A stretch of DNA of 42,465 bases from Actinoplanes aureus (GTDB taxonomy: Bacteria > Actinomycetota > Actinomycetes > Mycobacteriales > Micromonosporaceae). Under the pieces are notes generated by a model, which did not search any database, had not been told where the DNA came from, and was given only the letters and a program-made list of their open reading frames with translations. Below are positions 15,876 through 24,691 of the stretch, piece by piece; position 1 is the first letter of the stretch; every line of letters starts with the position of its first letter. A program made the position numbers and the translations under genes. The stretch spans positions 1 through 42,465 of the forward strand of contig NZ_JADQTO010000049.1 in assembly GCF_015704865.1 (NCBI RefSeq), in the 5' to 3' direction.

Positions 15876-17540
15876 CTAGTGGTCCTTGGGGCGCTTTGGA
15901 AGGACGAGTTCCTCGTGGTCCAGCTCGCGGTTGAGTACCCGCAGGCTGTCGTCCTCGAGCCGGCCCACGTCGCGCCAGCGCAGCAGTTCCTCGCGTTCCG
16001 CGTCGATGACCGCCTGCCGGACCATGAGTGCCGCCTCGTATTGCGGGGATTTCGGCACCTCGTGGGACTCGACCTGCTCCAGCAGGTCGAGCCGGCGGCG
16101 GTAGCGGTCGAGCCGGACCTGGAGCTGCTTGCGCATGGTCTCGATGGCCTCGTCCTCGACATGGTCGTGGTGCTGCTCCTGGATGTCGTCGAGCCGGTCC
16201 AGGGCGGCCCGGACCGCCGCCGAGCGAGCCTCGTTGCGCAGCCGGGCCTGATCCTTCTTGTTGGCGCGCAGGCCCAGCCAGCGGACCAGCGGCGCGAAGG
16301 TGAGGCCCTGTCCGACCAGGGTGACCAGCACCACCGCGATCGCGCAGAAGTACAGCAGCTCCCGGTCCGGGAACCCGGCCGGCAGCGTGAAGATCGCCGC
16401 GAGGGTGATCACGCCACGGGTTCCCGCCCAGCTCAGCGCGGTGACCTCCTTGCCGGTCAGGGGGACCTCGCGCTTGCTGCTGGTGTCGTCCTCCACCTCG
16501 CTGAGCTCCTGGCCGCCGAGGCGGGTGTGCAGCTGGCGTGGCAGGAGCTGGGTGGCCGCCAGCCAGAGCGGGCGCAGCAGCAGGACGACACCGAGAGTGA
16601 TCGCCAGGGCGATGACGATGTCGCTGGTCCGGTACTTGCCCAGCCCGTCCACGACGTCCGGCACCTGCATGCCGATCAGCAGGAAGACCGCGCCCTCCAG
16701 CAGGAAGTCGATCAGCCGCCAGACCGCGGTGGTCTGCAGGCGGCTGGCGCCGGTGGCGTACCGCGGGGTGTCGTGTCCGATGATCAGGCCGGCCACCACG
16801 ACCGCGAGCACGCCGGAGATGAATACGTAGTGGTGCACGAACGAGTTCTCGCAGATCAGGTACGCGGCGAGCGGCGTGATCAGGGAGAGCGCGTTGGCGC
16901 TCAGCGGGTCGGACCGCAGCCCCTTGAGGAACCGTACGGTGTACGCCACCGCGATACCGACGAGCACACCACCGGCCGCGGAGATGACGAACTTGCCGAC
17001 CGCGTTGTCGAAGTTGAAGTTGTCGGTCTGGTGCGCGGTGACCGCCACGGTGAGGATCGTCAGGGCGGTGGCGTCGTTGAGCAGGCCCTCGCCCTGGATC
17101 AGGGTGACCAGCTTGCCGGGGAGACCGGCCTTGCGGCCGACGGCGAGCGCCGCGACCGGGTCGGGTGGCGCGACCGCGGCGCCCAGCGCGACGCCGGCCG
17201 CGAGGGTGGCGCCGGCCACCCAGAAGGAGAAGCCGACGCCGATCAGCAGGGCGGTGGTCAGGACGAGCGCCACGGAAAGGCTGATCACCGTACGCATGTT
17301 GCGCCTGATGTCCAGCAGCGAGGAGTCGAGCGCCGCGTTGTAGAGCAGCGGCGGCAGGACGAACGTGAGGATCAGCTCGGGCTTCAGATCGACGTTCGGG
17401 CCCGGCAGGTAGCCGTAGACGATGCCGATCAGGGTCAGGAGCACGGCCGCGGGGAGGCCGGTCTTCTCGGTGACCCAACGGACCGCGACGATGACCGCGA
17501 CCGCGCCCAGGGCGAAAAACAGGATCTCCTCGGGGCTCAT
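15876..17540 (-). CDS. CPA1-family Na+/H+ antiporter
   Basis: A 554-residue transporter exchanging cytoplasmic Na+ (or K+) for protons. About 12 membrane segments fill residues 1-420. The transport core motifs are VAPPDPVAALAVGRKAGLP and GEGLLNDATAL with the ND pair of CPA1 members. The C-terminal cytosolic tail (about 425-554) is strongly charged and likely coiled-coil (RLDRYRRRLDLLEQVE), as in NhaP/YjcE-type proteins, and may be regulatory. The ATG at 17540 is the only sensible start. Copy A of the intergenic repeat follows its stop codon. Confidence 0.93.
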   Translation of the reverse strand: MSPEEILFFALGAVAVIVAVRWVTEKTGLPAAVLLTLIGIVYGYLPGPNVDLKPELILTFVLPPLLYNAALDSSLLDIRRNMRTVISLSVALVLTTALLIGVGFSFWVAGATLAAGVALGAAVAPPDPVAALAVGRKAGLPGKLVTLIQGEGLLNDATALTILTVAVTAHQTDNFNFDNAVGKFVISAAGGVLVGIAVAYTVRFLKGLRSDPLSANALSLITPLAAYLICENSFVHHYVFISGVLAVVVAGLIIGHDTPRYATGASRLQTTAVWRLIDFLLEGAVFLLIGMQVPDVVDGLGKYRTSDIVIALAITLGVVLLLRPLWLAATQLLPRQLHTRLGGQELSEVEDDTSSKREVPLTGKEVTALSWAGTRGVITLAAIFTLPAGFPDRELLYFCAIAVVLVTLVGQGLTFAPLVRWLGLRANKKDQARLRNEARSAAVRAALDRLDDIQEQHHDHVEDEAIETMRKQLQVRLDRYRRRLDLLEQVESHEVPKSPQYEAALMVRQAVIDAEREELLRWRDVGRLEDDSLRVLNRELDHEELVLPKRPKDH

Positions 17541-17567
17541 AAGATCATTGTCCCCGTTGGCCGATCC

Positions 17568-18107
17568 TTACTGCTCAGCGGCACCACCGATCTGTTTGCG
17601 GGCGACGGCCAGTGCGGCCGCATGCTTGCGGGCGACGGGCACGACGGCGGTGACGAGGTCCCGCACGACGGCTTCGGTACCGGTGGCCAGCACGATCTGC
17701 CCCAGTTTGATGGCTCGCCGGTGGGCGAGGAGCTGACTGTCGACGAAGAGGGTGTCGAACTCGGCGGCGGGCGCTGCCCGGTACTGCCGGAGGAGGGTCA
17801 GCTGCTCGGAGTTGGGTGAGCTCGGCAGGCGTACGTCGAGGCTGCGGGCGGCCTTCCGGACGGCACCGTCCAGCTTGCGGTGGTAGGTGGCGAACTGGCG
17901 GCCGAGGTCGCGTACGGTCGCGCTGCCGGCCTTCCGGGCGGCGTACCTCCCGGCCTTCATCTGCGTCAGGTTGGCCTGATGGGCGGCGATGAGGAAGTCG
18001 GCGTCCGGGCCGATCGGGCGGGCCTCGACCGCGGACGCTGCGGTAGCCGGCGCAACCACTAAAGCGGCGATCAAACTCATGGTGGCGATAACGCTACGGA
18101 AAGACAT
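17568..18107 (-). CDS. Secreted DUF4142 protein
   Basis: A 179-residue exported protein. It has a signal peptide (about 1-27, core MSLIAALVVAPATAASA) followed by an all-alpha ferritin-like DUF4142 domain. Family landmarks are DADFLIAAHQANLTQMKAGR, FATYHRKLDGAV and a HRRAIKLGQ helix. Its biochemical function is unknown. It lies 27 nt upstream of the antiporter gene on the same strand, so the two are probably cotranscribed. Confidence 0.88.
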   Translation of the reverse strand: MSFRSVIATMSLIAALVVAPATAASAVEARPIGPDADFLIAAHQANLTQMKAGRYAARKAGSATVRDLGRQFATYHRKLDGAVRKAARSLDVRLPSSPNSEQLTLLRQYRAAPAAEFDTLFVDSQLLAHRRAIKLGQIVLATGTEAVVRDLVTAVVPVARKHAAALAVARKQIGGAAEQ

Positions 18108-18173
18108 ATCCGCAGCATAACCAGCCTATAACCGGCGCAACGGGCGCTTTCCCGAAGGATGCCCGGGCGCTGT

Positions 18174-18209
18174 GACGCGCTCGACCAGGTCGCCCCGGTC
18201 GAGCGCGTC
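18174..18209 (-). terminator. Terminator hairpin of ahcY
   Basis: GACGCGCTCGACC (18174-18186) and GGTCGAGCGCGTC (18197-18209) form a perfect 13-bp stem with a 10-nt loop, about 10 nt after the ahcY stop on the minus strand. Confidence 0.75.
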
Positions 18210-18218
18210 GCGGCTGGT

Positions 18219-19679
18219 TCAGTAGCGGTAGTGCTCCGGCTTGTACGGCCCCTCGATGTCCACACCCAGGTACTCGGCCTGCTTCTTGGTGAGCGTGGTG
18301 AGGCGGACGCCGAGCGCGTCCAGGTGCAGCCGGGCCACCTTCTCGTCCAGGTGCTTCGGGAGGACGTAGACCTGCTTGTCGTACTCGCCCGGCTTGGTCC
18401 AGAGCTCGATCTGGGCCATCACCTGGTTGGTGAACGAGTTCGACATGACGAAGCTGGGGTGCCCGGTGGCGTTGCCCAGGTTCATCAGCCGGCCCTCGGA
18501 CAGGACGATCACCGAGTGGCCGTCCGGGAAGCGCCACTCGTGCACCTGCGGCTTGATCTCGACCTTCTCGATGCCCGGGACCTTGGCTAGCCCGGCCATG
18601 TCGATCTCGTCGTCGAAGTGGCCGACGTTGCCGACGATCGCGTTGTGCTTCATCGCCGACAGGTGCTCGACCGTGATGATGTCGGTGCCGCCGGTGGTGG
18701 TGATGAAGATGTCGGCCTCGCCGACCACGTCCTCGATCCGCACGACCTGCATGCCGTCCATCGCGGCCTGGAGCGCGCAGATCGGGTCGACCTCGGTGAC
18801 GACGACGCGGGCGCCCTGACCGCGCAGCGTCTCGGCGGAGCCCTTGCCGACGTCACCGTAGCCGCAGACCACGGCGAGCTTGCCGCCCAGCATCACGTCG
18901 GTGGCCCGGTTCAGGCCGTCGACCAGCGAGTGCCGGATGCCGTACTTGTTGTCGAACTTGCTCTTGGTGACCGCGTCGTTGACGTTGATCGCCGGGAAGA
19001 GCAGCGTGCCCTCCTTGGCGAGCTTGTAGAGACGCGCCACACCGGTGGTGGTCTCCTCGGTCACGCCCTTGATCTCCGCGGCGATCTTGGTGAAGCGGTC
19101 CTTGGACGAGCTGAGGCTCTCGCGCAGCGTCTCGAGGATGATCGAGTACTCGTGGTTGTCGTCCTCGGTGGTCTGCGGAACCGCGCCGGCCGCCTCGAAC
19201 TCGACACCCTTGTGCACCAGCAGGGTGGCGTCACCGCCGTCGTCCAGGATCATGTTCGGACCCCGGCCGTTGCCGAAGTCGAACAGCCGCATGGTGGCCC
19301 ACCAGTACTCCTCCAGCGTCTCGCCCTTCCAGGCGAAGACCGGGACACCGGCGGGGGCGTCGACCGTGCCGTTCGGGCCGACGACGACCGCGGCGGCCGC
19401 CTCGTCCTGAGTGGAGAAGATGTTGCAGGAGACCCAGCGGACCTCGGCGCCGAGCGCGATCAGCGTCTCGATCAGCACAGCGGTCTGCACGGTCATGTGC
19501 AGCGAGCCGGCGATCCGGGCGCCGGCCAGCGGCTTCGAGTCGCCGAACTCGGTGCGCAGCGACATCAGGCCGGGCATCTCGTGCTCGGCGAGGCGCAGCT
19601 GGTGACGGCCGGCCTCGGCGAGGCTCAGGTCGGCGACCGCGAAGTCGAGGCCATTGATGGAACGGAACTTCTCGGACAT
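18219..19679 (-). CDS. ahcY: S-adenosylhomocysteine hydrolase
   Basis: A cytoplasmic NAD-dependent enzyme splitting S-adenosylhomocysteine into adenosine and homocysteine, 486 residues. The NAD site is GYGDVGKGSAETLRGQGARV. Substrate and cofactor residues are seen in GSLHMTVQTAVLIETL, NVNDAVTKSKFDN and the C-terminal KPEHYRY tail. I chose the ATG at 19679 (MSEKFRSINGLDF); the longer frame translates the riboswitch. A SAH riboswitch lies in the leader, so the enzyme is made when its substrate accumulates. Confidence 0.97.
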   Translation of the reverse strand: MSEKFRSINGLDFAVADLSLAEAGRHQLRLAEHEMPGLMSLRTEFGDSKPLAGARIAGSLHMTVQTAVLIETLIALGAEVRWVSCNIFSTQDEAAAAVVVGPNGTVDAPAGVPVFAWKGETLEEYWWATMRLFDFGNGRGPNMILDDGGDATLLVHKGVEFEAAGAVPQTTEDDNHEYSIILETLRESLSSSKDRFTKIAAEIKGVTEETTTGVARLYKLAKEGTLLFPAINVNDAVTKSKFDNKYGIRHSLVDGLNRATDVMLGGKLAVVCGYGDVGKGSAETLRGQGARVVVTEVDPICALQAAMDGMQVVRIEDVVGEADIFITTTGGTDIITVEHLSAMKHNAIVGNVGHFDDEIDMAGLAKVPGIEKVEIKPQVHEWRFPDGHSVIVLSEGRLMNLGNATGHPSFVMSNSFTNQVMAQIELWTKPGEYDKQVYVLPKHLDEKVARLHLDALGVRLTTLTKKQAEYLGVDIEGPYKPEHYRY

Positions 19680-19689
19680 GAAAAGAGGG

Positions 19690-19706
19690 CTCCTCCCTCT
19701 CAGGAG
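19690..19706 (-). promoter_or_regulatory. Hairpin that can hide the ahcY ribosome site
   Basis: On the minus strand CTCCT (19706-19702) can pair with AGGAG (19694-19690), the likely ahcY Shine-Dalgarno, which lies 10 nt before the ATG. The CTCCT arm is next to the SAH riboswitch pseudoknot strand. Confidence 0.5.
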
Positions 19707-19772
19707 GCGCCCTTGCGTCATTTAACCCGGCCGAGCGTGGCGGACCTTGGTCCGTTGCAGCGCCTCTCGGCA
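19706..19772 (-). promoter_or_regulatory. SAH riboswitch of ahcY
   Basis: Read on the minus strand, the leader has CCGAGAGGCGCTGCAACGG, then CCGCCACGCTCGGCC, then AGGGCGCC at the 3' end. This matches the SAH riboswitch: P1 pairs CCGAG with CTCGG, and the GGCGC loop pairs with GCGCC as pseudoknot P4. Known members activate ahcY when SAH is high. Confidence 0.92.
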
Positions 19773-19912
19773 AGGCAGGTCCACCTTACCGAGTCGATCG
19801 CATGATCACACCCGACGGAGTGTCCCGTCGGCGGGTTCAATCCGTCACGCGAAGGAGCGGAAAAACATCAAGGACCTTCCATAAACCATCAAAAACCCCT
19901 CATCCTGTACGC

Positions 19913-20896
19913 GTGAAGCACCCGTACCGCATTCGGGAGATCGCCGCGCAATCCGGGCTGAGCCAGGCCACCGTGGATCGCGTGCTGCACAACCGTGGCG
20001 GGGTCCGGGAAAGCACCATCCATCAGGTGCACCAGGCGATCGCCGAGCTGGACCGGCAGCAGGCGCAGGCGCCGCTCGGCGGTCGTACCTTTCTGATCGA
20101 CGTGGTCCTGCACTCGTCCCGCCGCCACGGCGCGGCGGTACGGGACGCGCTGGAGGCGGAGCTGCCGGCGTTCGCCCCGGCAGCGCTGCGGCCGCGGATT
20201 CATCTCGCCGACGGTCCCGGCAACGACCTGATCCGGACCCTCGAGCGGGTCGGCCGCTCCCGTTCGCACGGAGTGGTCGTGATGGCCCCGCCGCTGCCGG
20301 AGGTGGCGGACGCGGTGGCGCGGCTCGGCGTACCGGTGGTGACCTTGAACGGTGACCTGCCGGCCGGCAAGCGGATCGCGCACGTCGGGGTGGACGACTT
20401 CGACGCCGGTGCGACCGCCGCTTACCTGGTGGAACAGCGGCTCGCGGACCGTGCCGGCGACGTGCTGGTGATCAACGGGAAGGGTGAGCGGGAGGCCGGC
20501 TTCCGGGCACTCCTGCTGGAACGCTCCCCGGCCCGTCGCCTGCTCACCGTCGAGAGCGCGGACACCGGCGCGGTACGCGCCACGCTCGCCCAGAACCCGT
20601 CGATCCGGGCCGTCTACTCGGCCGGCACCTGCGGGAACGCTGCCGTGGTCACGGCGTTCGCGGCCGAGCACCGCAACTATGACGTCTTCGTGGCGCACGG
20701 GCTGGACCGGGAGAACGTCGCCCTGCTCCGGGCCCATCAGCTCTCCGCGGTGCTGCACCAGGATCTGCGTACCGACCTGCGGCACGCCTGCCTGGTGTTG
20801 CTGCGGGCGCACGGTGCGCTGCCCGGGCCGATCCGGTCCCGGCCGTCCGCGGTGCAGGTGATCACCCCGTTCAACGTGCCACCGGCCGAATTCTGA
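19913..20896 (+). CDS. LacI-family transcriptional regulator
   Basis: A 327-residue regulator with an N-terminal LacI HTH (YRIREIAAQSGLSQATVDRV, about residues 4-23) and a Peripla_BP_4-like effector domain (about 58-320). That domain contains a GVDDFDAGATAAYLVEQRL segment near 160 and AVYSAGTCGNAAVVTAF near 230. The GTG at 19913 is preferred; longer frames add a basic, low-complexity extension through the promoter region. The target is not evident because the adjacent genes are ahcY (divergent) and a chemotaxis receptor. The domain resembles sugar or inositol sensors (weak inference). Confidence 0.85.
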   Translation: MKHPYRIREIAAQSGLSQATVDRVLHNRGGVRESTIHQVHQAIAELDRQQAQAPLGGRTFLIDVVLHSSRRHGAAVRDALEAELPAFAPAALRPRIHLADGPGNDLIRTLERVGRSRSHGVVVMAPPLPEVADAVARLGVPVVTLNGDLPAGKRIAHVGVDDFDAGATAAYLVEQRLADRAGDVLVINGKGEREAGFRALLLERSPARRLLTVESADTGAVRATLAQNPSIRAVYSAGTCGNAAVVTAFAAEHRNYDVFVAHGLDRENVALLRAHQLSAVLHQDLRTDLRHACLVLLRAHGALPGPIRSRPSAVQVITPFNVPPAEF

Positions 20897-20922
20897 TTCA
20901 TCTTCCGTTCATCTGAGCTCTC

Positions 20923-20949
20923 TCAGCCTCGAATCCGTCACGCCGATCA
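20923..20949 (+). promoter_or_regulatory. Sigma-28 (FliA/WhiG)-like promoter of the chemotaxis receptor
   Basis: TCAGCCTC (20923-20930), an 11-nt spacer and GCCGATCA (20942-20949). The -10 differs by one base from the sigma-28 consensus GCCGATAA and the spacing is exact. The -35 match is weaker. Confidence 0.5.
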
Positions 20950-20979
20950 GGACGCGTAACGACAATGAGAGGTATGAAG

Positions 20980-22569
20980 ATGGCCGTTGATCGTGGGCTT
21001 GGGCAGTGGATCCGGGACCGGAAGGTTTCCACCAAGGTGCTCGCGGTCGCCGGAGTGGCGATCGCCGGGACCGTGGCGACCGGTGCGCTCAGCATCGTGG
21101 GGATCAACCAGCTGCAGGAAACCCGGAGCAACGAGATCGCGAAGGTGCTCCCGTACGCCACCAACCTGAACGCCGCCGCACTGACCGCGAAGGCCGCCGC
21201 CAATGATGAGCGCGGTTACCTCATCAAGGGGGACGCCAAGTTCGCCGAGGAGGCGCTCGGCCGCAAGGAGTCACTCGACGCCTCCCTCGCCGGGGCCCGG
21301 TCGGTCGCCGATGCGGAGGCCGTGGCACGGGTCGACGCCATCCAGGCCGCCACCGACGCCTGGTTCGAGGCGGTGGGTGCGGAGTTCCAGCTCTACGAGT
21401 CGAAGCCCAGGGCGGCGACCGAGCTCGCGCTCGGCGAGAACCGGGACCTGCGTAAGACCTACGAGGGCCTGCTCAACGACGAGATCGAGTACGCCAACAC
21501 GGCGCTGCTCGAGGGGCACCAGTTCGACTCGATGGTGACGCACACGCGTACCGAGATCATCGCGGTGCTGGCGGTGGCCCTGGTGCTGGCCGTGGCCGGC
21601 GCGCTGTACGTGGCCCGCCTGCTGATCGAGCCGCTGCGCCGGGTCGGCCGGGTGCTGGACCAGGTCGCCGCGGGTGACCTCTCCGGCGACCCGGAAGTGC
21701 ACCAGCGCGACGAGGTCGGGCACATGGCCGAGTCGCTGCGCCGGGCGACCGGCACGCTGCGAGAGACGGTGACCGACCTGACCGCGCACGCGCAGACGCT
21801 GGCCGCCGAGGCCGACGCGCTCGCCGAGACGAGCCGGCAGAGCTCGTCCAGCGCCGGCCGGGGCGCTCAGCAGGCCGCGACGGTGGCCGACTCGGCCGCC
21901 ACGATGTCGTTGAACATCCAGACGGTGGCGGCCGGCGCCGAAGAGATGGGCGCGTCGATCCGCGAGATCAGCGAGAGCGCCACCCAGGCCGTGCACGTGG
22001 CGTCGCGGGCGGTGGAGGTCACCGCGAACACCAGCACGGTGATGGCCAAGCTCGGCGAGTCGTCGACCGAGATCGGCAACGTGATCAAGGTGATCACCGC
22101 GATCGCCGAGCAGACCAACCTGCTGGCGCTGAACGCCACCATCGAGGCGGCCCGGGCCGGCGAGCTGGGCAAGGGTTTCGCGGTGGTGGCCAGTGAGGTC
22201 AAGGAGCTGTCCCAGGAGACGGCCCGGGCCACCGAGGACATCGGACAGCGGGTCGCCGCGATCCAGACCGACACCGCCGGCGCGGTCGCCGCGATCGCGG
22301 AGATCAGCGAGATCATCGGCCGGATCAACGAGTTCCAGACCACGATCGCCTCCGCGGTGGAGGAGCAGACCGTCACCACCAACGAGATGAGCCGCAACGT
22401 CTCCGAGGCGGCGGACGCCGGCAGCCGGGTCGCCGACACCATCAACGCCGTCGCGGCGTCGGTGCAGCAGACCACAACCGGTGTCGCCGAGGCGGACCGG
22501 GCCGCGTCCGAGCTGGCTGGGATGTCCGGTGACCTGCGGCGAATCGTGGACCGCTTCAAACTTGCGTAG
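20980..22569 (+). CDS. Methyl-accepting chemotaxis protein
   Basis: A transmembrane receptor of about 529 residues. TM1 (about 15-38) leads to a four-helix extracytoplasmic sensor (about 40-180), TM2 (about 190-208), a HAMP domain (about 209-260) and a long cytoplasmic coiled coil. The hairpin tip has the hallmark EQTNLLALNATIEAARAGE, with GKGFAVVASEVKELSQETA following. No C-terminal CheR-binding pentapeptide is seen. The ATG at 20980 has a GAGAGG site 7 nt upstream; ATGs at 20974 and 20965 are in frame but poorly spaced. It implies flagellar motility, and its promoter looks sigma-28 dependent. Confidence 0.94.
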   Translation: MAVDRGLGQWIRDRKVSTKVLAVAGVAIAGTVATGALSIVGINQLQETRSNEIAKVLPYATNLNAAALTAKAAANDERGYLIKGDAKFAEEALGRKESLDASLAGARSVADAEAVARVDAIQAATDAWFEAVGAEFQLYESKPRAATELALGENRDLRKTYEGLLNDEIEYANTALLEGHQFDSMVTHTRTEIIAVLAVALVLAVAGALYVARLLIEPLRRVGRVLDQVAAGDLSGDPEVHQRDEVGHMAESLRRATGTLRETVTDLTAHAQTLAAEADALAETSRQSSSSAGRGAQQAATVADSAATMSLNIQTVAAGAEEMGASIREISESATQAVHVASRAVEVTANTSTVMAKLGESSTEIGNVIKVITAIAEQTNLLALNATIEAARAGELGKGFAVVASEVKELSQETARATEDIGQRVAAIQTDTAGAVAAIAEISEIIGRINEFQTTIASAVEEQTVTTNEMSRNVSEAADAGSRVADTINAVAASVQQTTTGVAEADRAASELAGMSGDLRRIVDRFKLA

Positions 22570-22686
22570 GTTTGCAAGAACCGAGCAGAAAGCCGAAAAA
22601 TTACTACTGTCTCTTGTGGGTTAGATCACTGACAATCTATCGTCGGCTCACTTCGCTCCTTCGCATCGAAGAGAAACGAGCCCTCG

Positions 22687-24687
22687 ATGTCCTTTGATTC
22701 GAGGCGGGCCGGCGTGCCACCGCGCTGGGCCGCCCTCGTCGCCGGCGTGGTGCTCGGTGTGACCGGCACCGCGCAGGCGGCCGCCGGTGCACCCGCACCC
22801 ACGGCAGATCCGGCCGTCACCCGAGCCGCTCTCGATCCCGCCCTGGTCACCGGGCGCGGCGCCGCCGTCGCCTTCCACGAGCAGGAGGCGGAGCACGCCA
22901 CCACCACCGGAACCGTGATCGGGCCGGAGCGGACCGCCTACACGCTGCCCTCCGAGGCGTCCGGCCGGTCCGCGGTCACGCTCGCCCCGGGGGAGTACGT
23001 AGAGTTCACGCTCCCCAGGGCGGCCAACGCGATCACCGTGCGGTACAGCATTCCGGACGCGCCGGGCGGCGGCGGGATCACCGCACCGCTGACCGTCAGC
23101 ACCCGGCACGCCACCCGCACGATGACGCTGACCTCGCAGTATTCCTGGCTCTACAACCAGTACCCCTTCACCAACGACCCGCAGGCCGACCTGCTGCACC
23201 CGGACTGGTGGATCACCGAGTGCGGGTGTGTGCCGGCCGCCACCGAGCCGGCCCCGGTGATCACCAAGCCGTTCCGGCCCACCCACTTCTACGACGAGCA
23301 GCGGCTGCACCTCGGGCGCACGTACCGGGCGGGCGACACCATCCGGCTCACCGCACGCAGCGTGCCGACCACGATCGACCTGCTCGACTCCGAGCTGGTC
23401 GGCCTGCCCAAGGTCGACCTGACCGCGGTGAACGTGCTGCTCTTCGGCGCGGATCCGACCGGTCGCCGGGACTCGGCGCCGGCCATCGACAAGGCCGTGG
23501 CGTACGCGAAGAAGACGCACCGCAAGGTCTACCTGCCGCCGGGCGTCTTCCAGGTGAACCGGCACATCCTGGTCGACGACGTGACGATCACCGGCGCCGG
23601 CAACTGGTACACGACGATCAAGGGCCGTGAGGTCGCGCTGGACGAGCCGGCGCCCGACGGATCGGTGCACACCGGTGTCGGGTTCTACGGCAAGAGCGCC
23701 GCGGACGGCGGCAGCCGCAACGTGCACCTCGCCGACTTCGCGATCCAGGGCGATGTCCGGGAGCGGATCGACACCGACCAGGTGAACGGCATCGGCGGGG
23801 CGATGAGCGACTCGACGGTCCGCGGCCTGCACATCCAGCACACCAAGGTGGGCCTCTGGTTCGACGGTCCGATGTCGAACGTCCGGGTCACCGACAACAT
23901 CATCGTCGACCAGATCGCCGACGGGCTGAACTTCCACACTGGGGTTACCGGCTCGCTGGTGCGCAACAACTTCGTCCGCAACACCGGCGACGACGCGCTG
24001 GCCATGTGGTCGGAGAAGACCGCCAACTCCGGCAACACCTTCGACCGGAACACGATTCAGACGCCCACGCTGGCGAACGGCATCGCGATCTACGGCGGCA
24101 CCGACACCACGGTGTCGAACAACCTGATCGCCGACCCGATCCGGGAGGGCAGCGCCCTGCACGCCGGCACCCGCTTCGGCGCCGAGCCGTTCACCGGGTA
24201 CCTGCGGTTCACCGACAACACCACGGTGCGCGCCGGGACGTACGAGCTGAACTGGAAGATCGGCCTCGGGGCGATCTGGCTGTTCGCGCTGGAACGCAGC
24301 ATCGACGCGGACGTCCAGGTGACCGGCGACCACTTCCTGGACAACACCTACAACGCGATCATGCTGGTGGCCGACTGGCCGGTGAAGGACCTCTACTCGA
24401 TCGATCGCGTCAAATTCAAGGACATCAGGGTCGACGGTACGGGCACCAGCGTGGTCAGCGCCCGCGCCGGAGGTTCGGCGTCCTTCGAGAACGTGGACGC
24501 CCGCAACGTCGGTGCGGTCGGTGTGAACAACTGCGGCCGGTTCCGGTTCACCCCGGAGGGCTCCGAGTTCAGCCTGACCGACCTCGGCGGCAACGACGGC
24601 GGCTGGCTCGGGCCGTACGTGCCGAACACCATCACCTGCGACGACCGGCCGCCGGTCGTCCCGCCGCCGGCACCGTCCGGCTGGTGA
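22687..24687 (+). CDS. Secreted GH87-type alpha-1,3-glucanase (mycodextranase family)
   Basis: A 666-residue exported protein: signal peptide (about 1-31), a CBM6/35-like beta-sandwich (about 58-240; FHEQEAEHATTTGTVIG start, EYVEFTLP core), then a right-handed beta-helix (about 255-640; LFGADPTGRRDSAPAIDKAV opening). Asp435-Asp436 in NTGDDALAMWSE and Asp412 in ADGLNFH are spaced 23 and 24 residues apart, the spacing of the three catalytic Asp of GH87 alpha-1,3-glucanases. It should cut alpha-1,3-glucan of fungal walls or plaque-like polymers. It is compact, lacking the extra CBMs of longer relatives. It converges with the next gene, leaving a gap of only 4 bp. Confidence 0.85.
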   Translation: MSFDSRRAGVPPRWAALVAGVVLGVTGTAQAAAGAPAPTADPAVTRAALDPALVTGRGAAVAFHEQEAEHATTTGTVIGPERTAYTLPSEASGRSAVTLAPGEYVEFTLPRAANAITVRYSIPDAPGGGGITAPLTVSTRHATRTMTLTSQYSWLYNQYPFTNDPQADLLHPDWWITECGCVPAATEPAPVITKPFRPTHFYDEQRLHLGRTYRAGDTIRLTARSVPTTIDLLDSELVGLPKVDLTAVNVLLFGADPTGRRDSAPAIDKAVAYAKKTHRKVYLPPGVFQVNRHILVDDVTITGAGNWYTTIKGREVALDEPAPDGSVHTGVGFYGKSAADGGSRNVHLADFAIQGDVRERIDTDQVNGIGGAMSDSTVRGLHIQHTKVGLWFDGPMSNVRVTDNIIVDQIADGLNFHTGVTGSLVRNNFVRNTGDDALAMWSEKTANSGNTFDRNTIQTPTLANGIAIYGGTDTTVSNNLIADPIREGSALHAGTRFGAEPFTGYLRFTDNTTVRAGTYELNWKIGLGAIWLFALERSIDADVQVTGDHFLDNTYNAIMLVADWPVKDLYSIDRVKFKDIRVDGTGTSVVSARAGGSASFENVDARNVGAVGVNNCGRFRFTPEGSEFSLTDLGGNDGGWLGPYVPNTITCDDRPPVVPPPAPSGW

Positions 24688-24691
24688 GCGG

